The position numbers and the translations under genes were made by a program. From Oscillibacter sp. (GTDB lineage: Bacteria > Bacillota > Clostridia > Oscillospirales > Oscillospiraceae), in contig JAFXQD010000048.1 in NCBI GenBank assembly GCA_017527365.1, positions 1 through 52,112 on the forward strand: DNA of 52,112 nt, given 5' to 3'. Below, one piece after another: positions 40,477-49,011 of this stretch; the first letter of the stretch is position 1; the number at the start of each line of letters is the position of its first letter. Below the pieces are notes generated by a model that worked only from the letters and a program-made list of their open reading frames with translations, had not been told where the DNA came from and did not search any database.

Positions 40477-41355
40477 TTAGTCTAAAAGCTGGATTCCCGC
40501 GCCTAAAATGCCGTCGCCGATGTAGACGCTGAACGTGCCGTTGATTTCGCCTTCGCAGATAAACCCGGCGTCGGGCAGGGCGGCGGTCAGCTTTTCGCGC
40601 ACGAGCTCCATCCCGGCGGGGTCTCCGCCGTTGGCGACAGCCAGATTGTACTTTTTATGGCTTCCGCAATATTTGACCATCAAATCGACCAGCTTCCCGG
40701 CAACCTGATTGCGCCCCCGCGCTTTGGCAACGGACTGCAACTGCCCGTCGTCGGGGGAAAAGGCGAGTATGGGCTTGATTTGCAAAAGCGTCCCGGCGGC
40801 GGCGGCGACCTTCCCGATACGCCCGCCTTTGAGCAGGTATTCCAGCGTGTCCACGGAAAAGGCTACCGTCGTATTGCGAATCAAAAACGGAATGCGGCGT
40901 TCGGTAAGCTCTTCCCACTCGTATCCGTTTTTCAAGTCCTCCAGAATTTGCAGGACGACCAGACCCTGTCCCACGGAGCCGCTGAGGGTGTCGTAGACGC
41001 GCATGGAGACGTTTTCGTTATCCGCTTCCAGCTCTTCCGCCGCGAGCCGCGCCAGATTGTACGTCCCGGAAATCCCGCCGGAAACCATAATGCCAATAAT
41101 GCCGTCGTAGCCGTCGGCGAGGATTTGCATTAACGTTTGTTCGAGGCTTTCCGCAGAAGGCAGGGACGTTTTGGGAAGCTCCCCGGCGCGGAGCCGGCGG
41201 TAAATGTCGGCGCTCCGGATGTTCGCGCCGTCGAGATATTCCCCGTCGGCGCAGAGGATGCGCAGGGGAACCGTGTAAATGTGACGTTCGCGCAGAACGT
41301 CCGGCGCGAGGTCTACGCAGGAATCCGTGAAAAGCGCGATTTTTTTCGGAGCCAT
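40477..41355 (-). CDS. DegV family fatty-acid-binding protein
   Basis: The 292-residue protein has the DegV pattern: ALFTDSCVDLAPDVL at the start, KTSLPSAESL (about 62-71), the ligand-binding VSGGISGTYNLA (about 91-102), and VDTLEYLLKGGRIGK (about 168-182) near the middle. DegV/FakB proteins bind fatty acids and present them to the FakA kinase. fakA is not in the window. The start has AGGAGG upstream. Its promoter overlaps the terminator hairpin of the upstream gene. Confidence 0.94.
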   Translation of the reverse strand: MAPKKIALFTDSCVDLAPDVLRERHIYTVPLRILCADGEYLDGANIRSADIYRRLRAGELPKTSLPSAESLEQTLMQILADGYDGIIGIMVSGGISGTYNLARLAAEELEADNENVSMRVYDTLSGSVGQGLVVLQILEDLKNGYEWEELTERRIPFLIRNTTVAFSVDTLEYLLKGGRIGKVAAAAGTLLQIKPILAFSPDDGQLQSVAKARGRNQVAGKLVDLMVKYCGSHKKYNLAVANGGDPAGMELVREKLTAALPDAGFICEGEINGTFSVYIGDGILGAGIQLLD

Positions 41356-41397
41356 GGGCGACGCCTCCTAACAGAACAGTTTGTGATTTTGCCCCCT

Positions 41398-41426
41398 ATT
41401 AAACCACAAAAGCGCCGAAACCGCAA
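41398..41426 (-). promoter_or_regulatory. Candidate promoter of degV
   Basis: On the minus strand: -35 TTGCGG (41426-41421), a 17-base spacer, and -10 TTTAAT (41403-41398). The -35 box lies within the hairpin that ends the upstream gene. Confidence 0.5.
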
Positions 41427-41452
41427 GAGCAAAATTTGCGATTTCGACGCTT
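41407..41452 (-). terminator. Long hairpin terminator after the transglutaminase-like gene
   Basis: On the minus strand, a 17-bp stem with three G-U pairs (arms 41452-41436 and 41426-41410) has a 9-base loop and is followed by TTGTGG with a preceding CTTTT. The T-tract is short but the stem is long. Confidence 0.7.
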
Positions 41453-41475
41453 ATGAGGCTTTTTGGAGGGCGTTT

Positions 41476-43620
41476 TTACCTGTTCTGGAAATACGCCTTG
41501 GCTTCCCGGTGATAGAGCCACATTGCCCTGACGAGGTTTTGCAAGTCCGCGCTTGTTTCGCCGTCGGACAGCGCCGTATAGGCGTAACTAAGCGTACTGC
41601 AAGCGTGGGTAAGCGTCTCGCCTCCCTTGGATACGGTCAGGGTATGGCTCTTGTCCATATCCTTGGCGGCCACGCCGGGGACTTCCACGCAATAGGCGGA
41701 GGCTCCGGCGTCCGGGTAGGCTTTCGGCGCGACGGTGGCGCCGTCGAGCGTGAAAACGTAGTCGGAGGGACTGCCGCTCAACGTGAAAATCCAACGTTGC
41801 GTAACGGAGGCGTCGAGGGTGAGGTTGTCGCCGAGCACGGAAACGCCGTCAACGCTTCCGCCGTCCTGCGGGGCGTAAGCCGAGAGCGCGTCGGCAGTCA
41901 CGGCGGCGACTTTGGAGGCGTAGGACGCCGACGGCGCCGCCGCGTTCTCCGCGTCGTAGGCGAACAGCTTCTGCGCGTAGTAGCCGTATGCGGACATGGC
42001 TTCCGCGAGGCTTTTCAGCTCCGGTTCGGAGAAGGCGCGGCGGAGGTAGTCCCCTACGCAATACTTGAACTCCGTAACGGCGTCTCCGGCGGGATTGACC
42101 ATTGCATACGGCTTTCCGTCGCCGTCGTAACAGGCAAGCGTAATGGGGTCGTTCATGCGCTTGGCGGGCATATGCGCGGTGAAATAGTAGACGGTTCCCT
42201 CGATTCCGGACACGGTTCCGCGGGGCGCGGCGGAGACAAGGAGCGTCTGGGCGTCGGCGGGGGCAATCCCGGAGAGTTTCGCGTAGGCGCCGCCGTCGGA
42301 AAGGATTTCGTCGTCAAAAGACAGGCAGAAGTTCAGCGCGATGTCGTCGGCGAGGGTCAGACTGCACCCGCGCACCCGCACGGGCGCGGAAATCGGCGCG
42401 GGCGTCGTCGGCGCATAGTCCGCCGTGTCCAGCGTCAGCAGTTCGCCGCCCCAGAGCGCGAGGGCGTCGGGGTCATAGACAAACGCCATATCCTCAAACG
42501 TGTACTGCGCGGGGGCGTCCGGGATTCCGCCTCTCAGGAAGAGGTAGGAGGGGCCGTAATCGTTGTCGGAGTTCGTAAGGTCCGTCAGGTAGTTTTTCCC
42601 GTTCTCCATGGTCACGACGTTCCACATATGCGCCCCGGCGCCCTGCGCTTCGTCCCCGGCCAGCAGTCCGGTCGCAAGACGGCATTCCACCTTCGGGCTG
42701 TCGAACGCGCTCAAATCGCACAGGTACTTAAAGGCTTTGGCGTATCCTTCGCAGACGACTTTCGTCGCGGGGTCGCCGTCGAACACGCTGATGAGTTGCC
42801 AAGGGTCGCCGTAAACGGCGTTTGCGCCGCCGGACGCGGCGGAATGGTCGTAGTCCGTCATGGCGCAGATTTCCGTAGCGTAGCCTAACAGTTTTTCATA
42901 GTCGCTCTTGCCTTTGTAGGCGTTGACAATCTCCGCAGCCTTGCTCACAACATTGTCGATTCCGGCGTGCAGATTCCGGTTGACAGCAGTTTCGCTCCCG
43001 CCCCGATAGTCCGCCGAGACCGCCATTGTGACCGTATACGTCGGGGCGGCGCTGAATTTCACTTGGTAGCTGTCCGCGCCGTAATAGACTTCGGAATTGC
43101 CCCGGATGGGAGGATTCGCCGATTTGTCGTACCAGTAGAGCTCGTAAGGGCAGTCGGCGAGGAGGGCGGCGCCCACGGCGTTCAAATCGTACCCGTAGCA
43201 TTCCGCGAGTTTCGCGTCAACGGCGGCTTCGCACCCCGCCGCGAATTGGGCTTTGCCGTTGACCAGTTCGAGAATGGCGGGCACGCCCAACTGTTCCGCC
43301 GTCCACGTCAGCGGGAAATCGTCGTAGGTAATGGTATAGACCGCTTCGGTTTGGACGCCGTCGGCGATGTCCGCCGCAAAGGCTTTGAGCTTGTCATAGA
43401 GCTCCTTGTCTTTGTCGCCGAGTTTGGAGCGGGCGTCGGCCCACAGGCTTGCCTCGTCCGACTCGCCCGCCCGCCAGAGCAGGTAGCCGTAGAACGCCGC
43501 GCCGTTGTCCGACGGCGCCGCCGCGCTCCGGGCGTCCGACGCTATCGCCGGGAACGTCAGCGCCGCCGCGCACAGGACGCAGAACAACGCCCCGCGCAGT
43601 TTCTTATGGGATAGTCTCAT
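41476..43620 (-). CDS. Secreted transglutaminase-like (papain-fold) protein
   Basis: The 714-residue protein has a signal peptide (about 1-28). A transglutaminase-like domain (about 225-375) carries a plausible Cys-His-Asp triad: C290 in VVCEGYAKAF, H331 in AHMWNVV and D347 in LTDLTNSD. After it comes a region (about 400-590) with strand-rich repeats, and a final domain (about 590-700). No membrane anchor is seen at the C-terminus. Relatives act as cysteine proteases or peptidoglycan-linked enzymes; the substrate is unknown. It starts behind AAAGGAGG, has its own terminator, and lies 42 bases downstream of the diguanylate cyclase gene. Confidence 0.85.
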   Translation of the reverse strand: MRLSHKKLRGALFCVLCAAALTFPAIASDARSAAAPSDNGAAFYGYLLWRAGESDEASLWADARSKLGDKDKELYDKLKAFAADIADGVQTEAVYTITYDDFPLTWTAEQLGVPAILELVNGKAQFAAGCEAAVDAKLAECYGYDLNAVGAALLADCPYELYWYDKSANPPIRGNSEVYYGADSYQVKFSAAPTYTVTMAVSADYRGGSETAVNRNLHAGIDNVVSKAAEIVNAYKGKSDYEKLLGYATEICAMTDYDHSAASGGANAVYGDPWQLISVFDGDPATKVVCEGYAKAFKYLCDLSAFDSPKVECRLATGLLAGDEAQGAGAHMWNVVTMENGKNYLTDLTNSDNDYGPSYLFLRGGIPDAPAQYTFEDMAFVYDPDALALWGGELLTLDTADYAPTTPAPISAPVRVRGCSLTLADDIALNFCLSFDDEILSDGGAYAKLSGIAPADAQTLLVSAAPRGTVSGIEGTVYYFTAHMPAKRMNDPITLACYDGDGKPYAMVNPAGDAVTEFKYCVGDYLRRAFSEPELKSLAEAMSAYGYYAQKLFAYDAENAAAPSASYASKVAAVTADALSAYAPQDGGSVDGVSVLGDNLTLDASVTQRWIFTLSGSPSDYVFTLDGATVAPKAYPDAGASAYCVEVPGVAAKDMDKSHTLTVSKGGETLTHACSTLSYAYTALSDGETSADLQNLVRAMWLYHREAKAYFQNR

Positions 43621-43662
43621 AAAAAACGCCTCCTTTTTTTGATTCCCTGATTGCGTTTGCTT

Positions 43663-45468
43663 CTACGTTAGGAATGAGGAAACGCCGACTTGCGGGACGT
43701 TCTCCAGATGTTCCGCGCTTGTCTGGAAGGACGCGCCGCGCATAGCTTTATAGCGCTGTTTGTCCGCGTACATCCTCTCGTCCGCCCTCTGCAACACGGA
43801 CTCTACGCTAATGTCCTTGCGCGGGTCAAACTTCGCCATGCCCTTGGCAATGCGCACTTCCTCCCACGGCTCCGTGGCTTCGGCGTTGATTTCGCCCGCG
43901 TATGCGTCGAACATCGTCATTAAATCCTTCCGGGCTTGGTAGTCGTCCTTTTGCAGAATCACCGCGAACTCGTCGCCGCCCATGCGGAACACGGGGCTGT
44001 GGGCAAAGACGCGGCAAATCAGCTCGCAAGCTTGCCGCAAATACAAGTCGCCCTTGTCGTGCCCGTAAACGTCGTTAATTTTCTTCAGGTCGTTGCAGTC
44101 GAGCATGACAAGCGCGAACTCCGGGCGGCGCATCGGCAGGGAAAGGCGGATAGCGTCGTTGAGCATCCGCGCCGAGGCGCCGTAGGCGCCCTTGTTCTTG
44201 ACGCCCGTCAAGGCGTCCTGATAGGCGCGGCTGTTGAGGTCGTTAATGTAAATGCGCAAATGCTCCGTCAACTGCCGGAAGGCCTCCGTCAAAATGCCCA
44301 CTTCGTCCTGCTTCTCATAAGCCAGCTCCACGTTGTAATCGCCCTCCGCGAGGCGTTTGGAGGCCGCCGTCAGGCGGCTCAAGGGTTGCGTGATACGTTG
44401 CGCGGCGCCGCCCATCAACGCCCCGAACCCAAGCAGAATCATAATTCCGGTCACGATAATCCCGCGCATAAGCGCCGTTGTGGTGGCGAGGATTTCGGCT
44501 TCCGGGGCGGCGACAATCAAGCGCATTCCGTTGGACAGCGTGTTAAAAAACATCTGTTTCGCCACGCCTTTGTAATGGTAGCGGACTGGGTTCGCGCCGT
44601 TGTCCTCGCGGTCTTGCAAAACCTCTATCGCGCCGAGCATTTCCGGTCTGCCCTCCGCGAGGTTCGCCCCGACGGGGAGCTCCGGATGATACACAATCGT
44701 GCCGTCGGCTTCCGTCAGGATGACGTAGCCGCTGTTCAGAATCCGCATTCCCTGAATTTGGCGCACCAAGGTTTCATAGTCGATGTCCATGCCGACGACG
44801 CCGACAAACGTGCCCGCCTTGTAAATCGGCGTGACGTAGGAAACCATGCGGATGTTGAGGTTTTCGTTATAATACGGGGAAATCCAAGACGGGCGCCCCC
44901 GCCGGAGGGGAAGGTAATACCACCCCACATGGTCGAGGTCGTCCGGGTCGTAGCGCGTGATTTCCGTCGGGGTGACTTCCGCGAACTGCGCCGTCCCGAT
45001 TTTGGAAAACAGGAAGCCCGGCTCGTCCCGGCTGATTTCCGGGTTAATCCGGTAATAATAGGAAATAATGCCGTTGGTATGGTTCGCCGCGCTCCTGAAC
45101 ACGGTCCGCGCCTTTTCCAAATGCTCGCGCAAGCGTCCGTCCAAGGCCCGCTGCCGCGGGCTGTCCCAATCGTCGCGGGACAGCCGCCAGCCGTCGCCCG
45201 TGGCGCCGATGACGCCGCCCTCCATCAAGTCCGCGCTGTCGAGCGTCTCGTTGACGTAGCGCGCCGCCATGTCCACGGACTGCTCCACGCTGTTGAGGTA
45301 CCCGTTTATCATTCTGCGGCTGTTGTCGCAAACGAGGCTCATGGTCTGGGCGGCGTGGCGGTCGCCCTCCGTCTTGACCGAATAGACGCTCATGCCGCCG
45401 ATGGAAAGCAGGCTTACCAGCATGGCGGCTATCATCAGCGCCGTGAGTTTTGTTCGGATAGAGTGCAT
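43663..45468 (-). CDS. Membrane diguanylate cyclase with dCache sensor and HAMP
   Basis: The 601-residue protein has transmembrane helices at about 9-29 and 333-352, between them an extracellular dCache sensor (about 32-320, with ISPYYNENLNIRMVSYVTPIY at 196-216 and GMDIDY), then HAMP (about 353-405) and GGDEF (about 415-575). The active site MGGDEF is at 496-501, and LDCNDLKKINDVYGHDKGD matches the substrate helix. The RxxD inhibitory site that usually lies five residues before GGDEF is replaced by FAHS (488-491), so product feedback through that site is not expected. It is co-directional with and 44 bases after an ABC-type binding protein that could supply its signal. Confidence 0.92.
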   Translation of the reverse strand: MHSIRTKLTALMIAAMLVSLLSIGGMSVYSVKTEGDRHAAQTMSLVCDNSRRMINGYLNSVEQSVDMAARYVNETLDSADLMEGGVIGATGDGWRLSRDDWDSPRQRALDGRLREHLEKARTVFRSAANHTNGIISYYYRINPEISRDEPGFLFSKIGTAQFAEVTPTEITRYDPDDLDHVGWYYLPLRRGRPSWISPYYNENLNIRMVSYVTPIYKAGTFVGVVGMDIDYETLVRQIQGMRILNSGYVILTEADGTIVYHPELPVGANLAEGRPEMLGAIEVLQDREDNGANPVRYHYKGVAKQMFFNTLSNGMRLIVAAPEAEILATTTALMRGIIVTGIMILLGFGALMGGAAQRITQPLSRLTAASKRLAEGDYNVELAYEKQDEVGILTEAFRQLTEHLRIYINDLNSRAYQDALTGVKNKGAYGASARMLNDAIRLSLPMRRPEFALVMLDCNDLKKINDVYGHDKGDLYLRQACELICRVFAHSPVFRMGGDEFAVILQKDDYQARKDLMTMFDAYAGEINAEATEPWEEVRIAKGMAKFDPRKDISVESVLQRADERMYADKQRYKAMRGASFQTSAEHLENVPQVGVSSFLT

Positions 45469-45512
45469 GAAGGCTCACCCCTTTCTATCAAATCGCGGCG
45501 GTTCGCCGCCGC

Positions 45513-47159
45513 TCATTTTGAGACGGACACGCCGCTGTAGTTGTTGCTTGACCAGCCGTTCCAAGAGACCTCGAAGCCGTCCACGCGGTCGCTGACGACA
45601 AAGATATGCTGTCTGGAAAACAGGGGAATCCAAGCGGCGTCCTCCTGCGCGATTTTGCGCTCCAAGTCCTGATACTCCCGTATGCGCCCCGCCTCGTCGG
45701 TAATGGCGCGGGCGCGGCGCACGCGCTCCATGACGGCGCCGTCCGGGTAGAGCAGGGAGCGTGAAAGCGTGTTCTCCTCCGTGCCGAAGAAGGTGTAAAT
45801 AAAGTTGTCGGGGTCGTTGAAGTCCGCCGACCACGTGCCGGAATAGCAGGACAAGGCGCCGCGTTTGCGCCGGGACATGAACTCTTCTTCCGGCAGTTCC
45901 TCCAACGCCGCCCGCACGCCGATTTTCCCCCACATGAAGGCGGTCAGGTTCAGCAGTTCCCGCATGGCGTCCGTGGAATTGGAAGGGTAACTAACGGTCA
46001 AGTCGAAGCCGTCGGCGTATCCGGCGTCGGCGAGCAGGCGCGCCGCCTCCTCCGGGTCGTGCGGGATTTCCGGAAGGTTCGGGTTAAAGCCAATCAAGCC
46101 GTGCGGGAAAATGCCGTTTTCCAGTTGCCCCCTGCCGTCGAACACCGCGTTGAGGAGCGCCTGCCTGTCAAGCGCGAATTGCAGGGCGCGGCGCACCCGC
46201 GGGTCGTCCAGCGGCTTGACGGATTCGTTGAGGGCAATATACGAAATGCCGACGCGGGAGCCTTGCACGAGCCTGTCCTGATAGATGTCGCCGTGCAGGA
46301 AGAACGCCGCCTCGCTGCTCATGTTGTCCAAATCGAGAATATCCAGCTCCCCGTTTTCAAACAGGAGCCTTTGCGCCTCGGAATCGGAGACAATGCGCAT
46401 GTCGAGCCCGTCGCAGCGGGGCGCGCCCGACCAGCAGTCCGGGTTCGCCGCGAACACCATGCGCACGCCCGGCGCCCACTCCTTAAAGACAAAGGGCCCC
46501 GTGCCGACGGTGTATTCCGGGTCTTTCCCGAACCGCCCCCCGGCCTCCGTCACGCTCTCCTCGTCCAGCACGGACGCGCCCGGCGTGGAGAGGCAGGCAA
46601 GGAACGCGGCGTAAGGGTAAGCCAGCGTAATAGAAAACTCATAGTCGCCGTCCTCGCGGAAGCCCTCCAAGGTTTTCGCCGCGCCGCCGGAAAGCGCCTC
46701 GGCGCCCAGAATCGCGGCGGCGATGTCGCGGTTGCAGGAATCCGGATGGGTCAGCAGGCGCGTGAGGGTGAATTTCACGTCGGAAGCGGTCAGCGGGGAG
46801 CCGTTGCTGAACGTCACGCCCTCCCGCAGTCGGAACGAGTACGTCAGCCCGTCCGGGGAAATCTCCCACGATTCCGCCAGCGACGGCGCGAGTTCGCTGC
46901 TTCCGCGTTCGGAATCGGCGCGGACTTCTACCAGACGGTCAAAGACGTTGAGCGCCACGGCGTAATGCTCGGAAGTGCATTGCGGGTCAACCGTGTCCGG
47001 GTTCTCCGTCACAAGCGTTAAGAAGCGTTCCGTATTGACGCGCCCCGAATCCTCGGACGCCGGGGCTTCCCCGGCTTGCGTCCGGTCGGCGGCGCAAGAC
47101 GAAAGAATCAGGCATACGACAAGCAAAAACGCCGGATTTTTCCGAAAGATTTTTTCCAT
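45513..47159 (-). CDS. Family 5 (oligopeptide-type) extracellular solute-binding lipoprotein
   Basis: The 548-residue protein has a lipobox LSSC with C22, then a SBP_bac_5 domain: ENPDTVDPQCTSEHYAV (near 52-68), LAESWEISPDGLTYSFRLREGVTFSNG, GTGPFVFKEW, and ALDRQAL. Such proteins bind peptides, nickel or sugars for an ABC importer. No permease or ATPase gene is adjacent; instead the next gene is a dCache-GGDEF protein, so it may act as a receptor partner. The start has AAGGAGG upstream. Confidence 0.93.
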   Translation of the reverse strand: MEKIFRKNPAFLLVVCLILSSCAADRTQAGEAPASEDSGRVNTERFLTLVTENPDTVDPQCTSEHYAVALNVFDRLVEVRADSERGSSELAPSLAESWEISPDGLTYSFRLREGVTFSNGSPLTASDVKFTLTRLLTHPDSCNRDIAAAILGAEALSGGAAKTLEGFREDGDYEFSITLAYPYAAFLACLSTPGASVLDEESVTEAGGRFGKDPEYTVGTGPFVFKEWAPGVRMVFAANPDCWSGAPRCDGLDMRIVSDSEAQRLLFENGELDILDLDNMSSEAAFFLHGDIYQDRLVQGSRVGISYIALNESVKPLDDPRVRRALQFALDRQALLNAVFDGRGQLENGIFPHGLIGFNPNLPEIPHDPEEAARLLADAGYADGFDLTVSYPSNSTDAMRELLNLTAFMWGKIGVRAALEELPEEEFMSRRKRGALSCYSGTWSADFNDPDNFIYTFFGTEENTLSRSLLYPDGAVMERVRRARAITDEAGRIREYQDLERKIAQEDAAWIPLFSRQHIFVVSDRVDGFEVSWNGWSSNNYSGVSVSK

Positions 47160-47278
47160 AGGCCAAGCCTCCTTGGTTGCTTTCTGAATCTTCTGTGAAA
47201 AATCAACAAGAAAATCTGCCGAAAACGGGGCGGGGCAGTGCGATTCCCTGATTTTCGGGATAATTTCCTTGACCTTTT

Positions 47279-47306
47279 ATTATAGCACGATTTTGTCGAA
47301 TTTAAA
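47279..47306 (-). promoter_or_regulatory. Promoter of the binding protein/diguanylate cyclase unit
   Basis: On the minus strand: -35 TTTAAA (47306-47301), a 16-base spacer, and a perfect -10 TATAAT (47284-47279). A roughly 120-base leader separates it from the start. The rest of 47160-47406 is AT-rich non-coding DNA with no further feature that I can support. Confidence 0.6.
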
Positions 47307-47369
47307 GTACAAATATTATAACATTTTTGTTACAGGAATTTCCTTATATTTCCGCGACGCGCAAGGCGG

Positions 47370-47397
47370 AAAAATCCGCCCCGCGCAGGGACGGATT
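47370..47397 (-). terminator. Terminator of the CCA-adding enzyme gene
   Basis: On the minus strand: AATCCGTCCC pairs with GGGGCGGATT (47397-47388 with 47382-47373), 10 bp with one G-U pair, TGCGC loop, then a T-tract. Confidence 0.9.
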
Positions 47398-47406
47398 CCG
47401 GGGGCG

Positions 47407-48855
47407 TCAGGATTCGGGCGGGGACAACTCCGCCGGGGGCGCGGGCGGCTTGACGGGTTTCCGTCGGCGCCGGCGGCGGCGTTTCGACGGCTTGCCGCCC
47501 GGCGGCGGAATGCCGTTGCGCTTTCTCGCGGCGTTCAACAGGCTTTCCTTTTCGTTGGGAAGCGCCCCCTCTATGACGCCGGACAACAGCGCGTTGAGCG
47601 TCCGCCCGACGCTCCGCCCGCTCAAACCCAGAGCAAGCATGTCGTCGCCGTTGACCGCCAACTGTTTCAGGCTGAAACAAGCCTGTTGTTCGATAAGGGC
47701 GTTGAAAATTTTTTCCGTCTCCGCGACGGTTTCGAGGCGCCCCCTGTCCGTATCGGACTGCGCGAGGCAGTCGGCGCGTTTCACGGCCAGCAACTGCCGG
47801 AAGGTCTCCTCCCCGAACTGGTTGAGGGCGCGGCGGACGGCTTTTTCCGTCGGCACAAGCGGCCTGTCGTGAAGCTCTATCAACAGCGCGACGCGCTCCC
47901 GCAGAATCCGGGGGAAGCGCATCCGTTTGAGCATGTCCGCCGCCATATCCCGGCTTAACGCCTGATGTCCGGGGAAGTGCCCCACGCCGCGCTCGTCAAG
48001 GCAGAACTTTTGCGGCTTGCCGATGTCGTGCAAAAGCATGGTCAGGCGTAGCGTCAAGTCCCCGGCGGGAACGCCGTCCATAGCGTGCAAAGTGTGCTCC
48101 CAAACGTCGTAACAGTGGTGGGGGTTGCGCTGGTCAAAGCCAATCATGGGCAGGATTTCAGGCCAGAACACGCCGATAATTTCCGGGTAGCGGCGCAGGA
48201 TGTCCGTAACCCAAGCGCCGCGCAACAGCTTGCAGAACTCCGTTTGAACCCGTTCCGGCGCGATTTCCAACAATAACGCCTTATTGCGGCGGATACTCTC
48301 CTCTACGTCGGGCGGAATGCGGAACCCCAGCGACGCGGAAAAGCGCAGTCCGCGCATGAGCCGCAACGCGTCCTCTCCAAAGCGTTCGTCGGGGTCGCCG
48401 ATACAGCGCAGGACGCCCGCCTTTAAGTCTTCCTGTCCGCGGCAGGGGTCTTGCAGTTTGCCGTCAAGCCCCATGGCAATCGCGTTTATAGTGAAGTCGC
48501 GCCGCCTCAAATCCTCCTCAAGCGAACTTACGAACGACACCGACGACGGGCGGCGGCGGTCTTCGTATTCGCCGTCTATGCGGTACGTCGTGACCTCCAC
48601 GCCGCCCGTGCCCGAACGAACCGTCACCGTGCCGTGGCGGATTCCCGTGGGAATCGTGCGGCGCGGGAACACTTCCATGACCTCTTCGGGCGTGGCGCTG
48701 GTCGTCACGTCCCAGTCTTCGGGCGTGCGCCCAAGCAAGGTGTCGCGGACGCACCCGCCCACGCAGTACGCCTCGTGCCCCGCCGCCGTCAGCTTGCGCA
48801 GTACGTGGCGCACGGGCGGCGGGATGACCGCCGCGCCGTCTGGAATATTTTTCAT
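47407..48855 (-). CDS. cca: CCA tRNA nucleotidyltransferase
   Basis: This enzyme builds or repairs the tRNA 3' CCA. The 482-residue protein has the nucleotidyltransferase head: YCVGGCVRDTLLGRTPEDWDV (about 35-55, metal aspartates in DWD), RRDFTINAIAMG (about 109-120), GRTxxG-like neck, then an HD domain (LLHDIGKPQKF, about 259-269). Although both tRNA genes here already encode CCA, some tRNAs may need repair. The C-terminus is an odd tail (about 444-482) with seven arginines in a row followed by prolines. Start at 48855 has a purine-rich site AAAGGCGGCGGAG. Confidence 0.94.
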   Translation of the reverse strand: MKNIPDGAAVIPPPVRHVLRKLTAAGHEAYCVGGCVRDTLLGRTPEDWDVTTSATPEEVMEVFPRRTIPTGIRHGTVTVRSGTGGVEVTTYRIDGEYEDRRRPSSVSFVSSLEEDLRRRDFTINAIAMGLDGKLQDPCRGQEDLKAGVLRCIGDPDERFGEDALRLMRGLRFSASLGFRIPPDVEESIRRNKALLLEIAPERVQTEFCKLLRGAWVTDILRRYPEIIGVFWPEILPMIGFDQRNPHHCYDVWEHTLHAMDGVPAGDLTLRLTMLLHDIGKPQKFCLDERGVGHFPGHQALSRDMAADMLKRMRFPRILRERVALLIELHDRPLVPTEKAVRRALNQFGEETFRQLLAVKRADCLAQSDTDRGRLETVAETEKIFNALIEQQACFSLKQLAVNGDDMLALGLSGRSVGRTLNALLSGVIEGALPNEKESLLNAARKRNGIPPPGGKPSKRRRRRRRKPVKPPAPPAELSPPES

Positions 48856-48875
48856 GTCTCCGCCGCCTTTCTCTG

Positions 48876-48904
48876 TTGCTTTTCGCCTGTCGGCGCATTA
48901 TAAT
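48876..48904 (+). promoter_or_regulatory. Promoter of murC
   Basis: -35 TTGCTT (48876-48881), a 17-base spacer, and a perfect -10 TATAAT (48899-48904). The leader to murC is about 100 bases. Confidence 0.65.
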
Positions 48905-49011
48905 AATAGAAAAAACGTCCGCGCCGAATCGCCGCGCCGGGACGCAGAACGGACAGGGAGCCGCCGCCATGCCGCGACGCGCCAGCCTGTCCGCGGAAAG
49001 GAAGCCATTTT

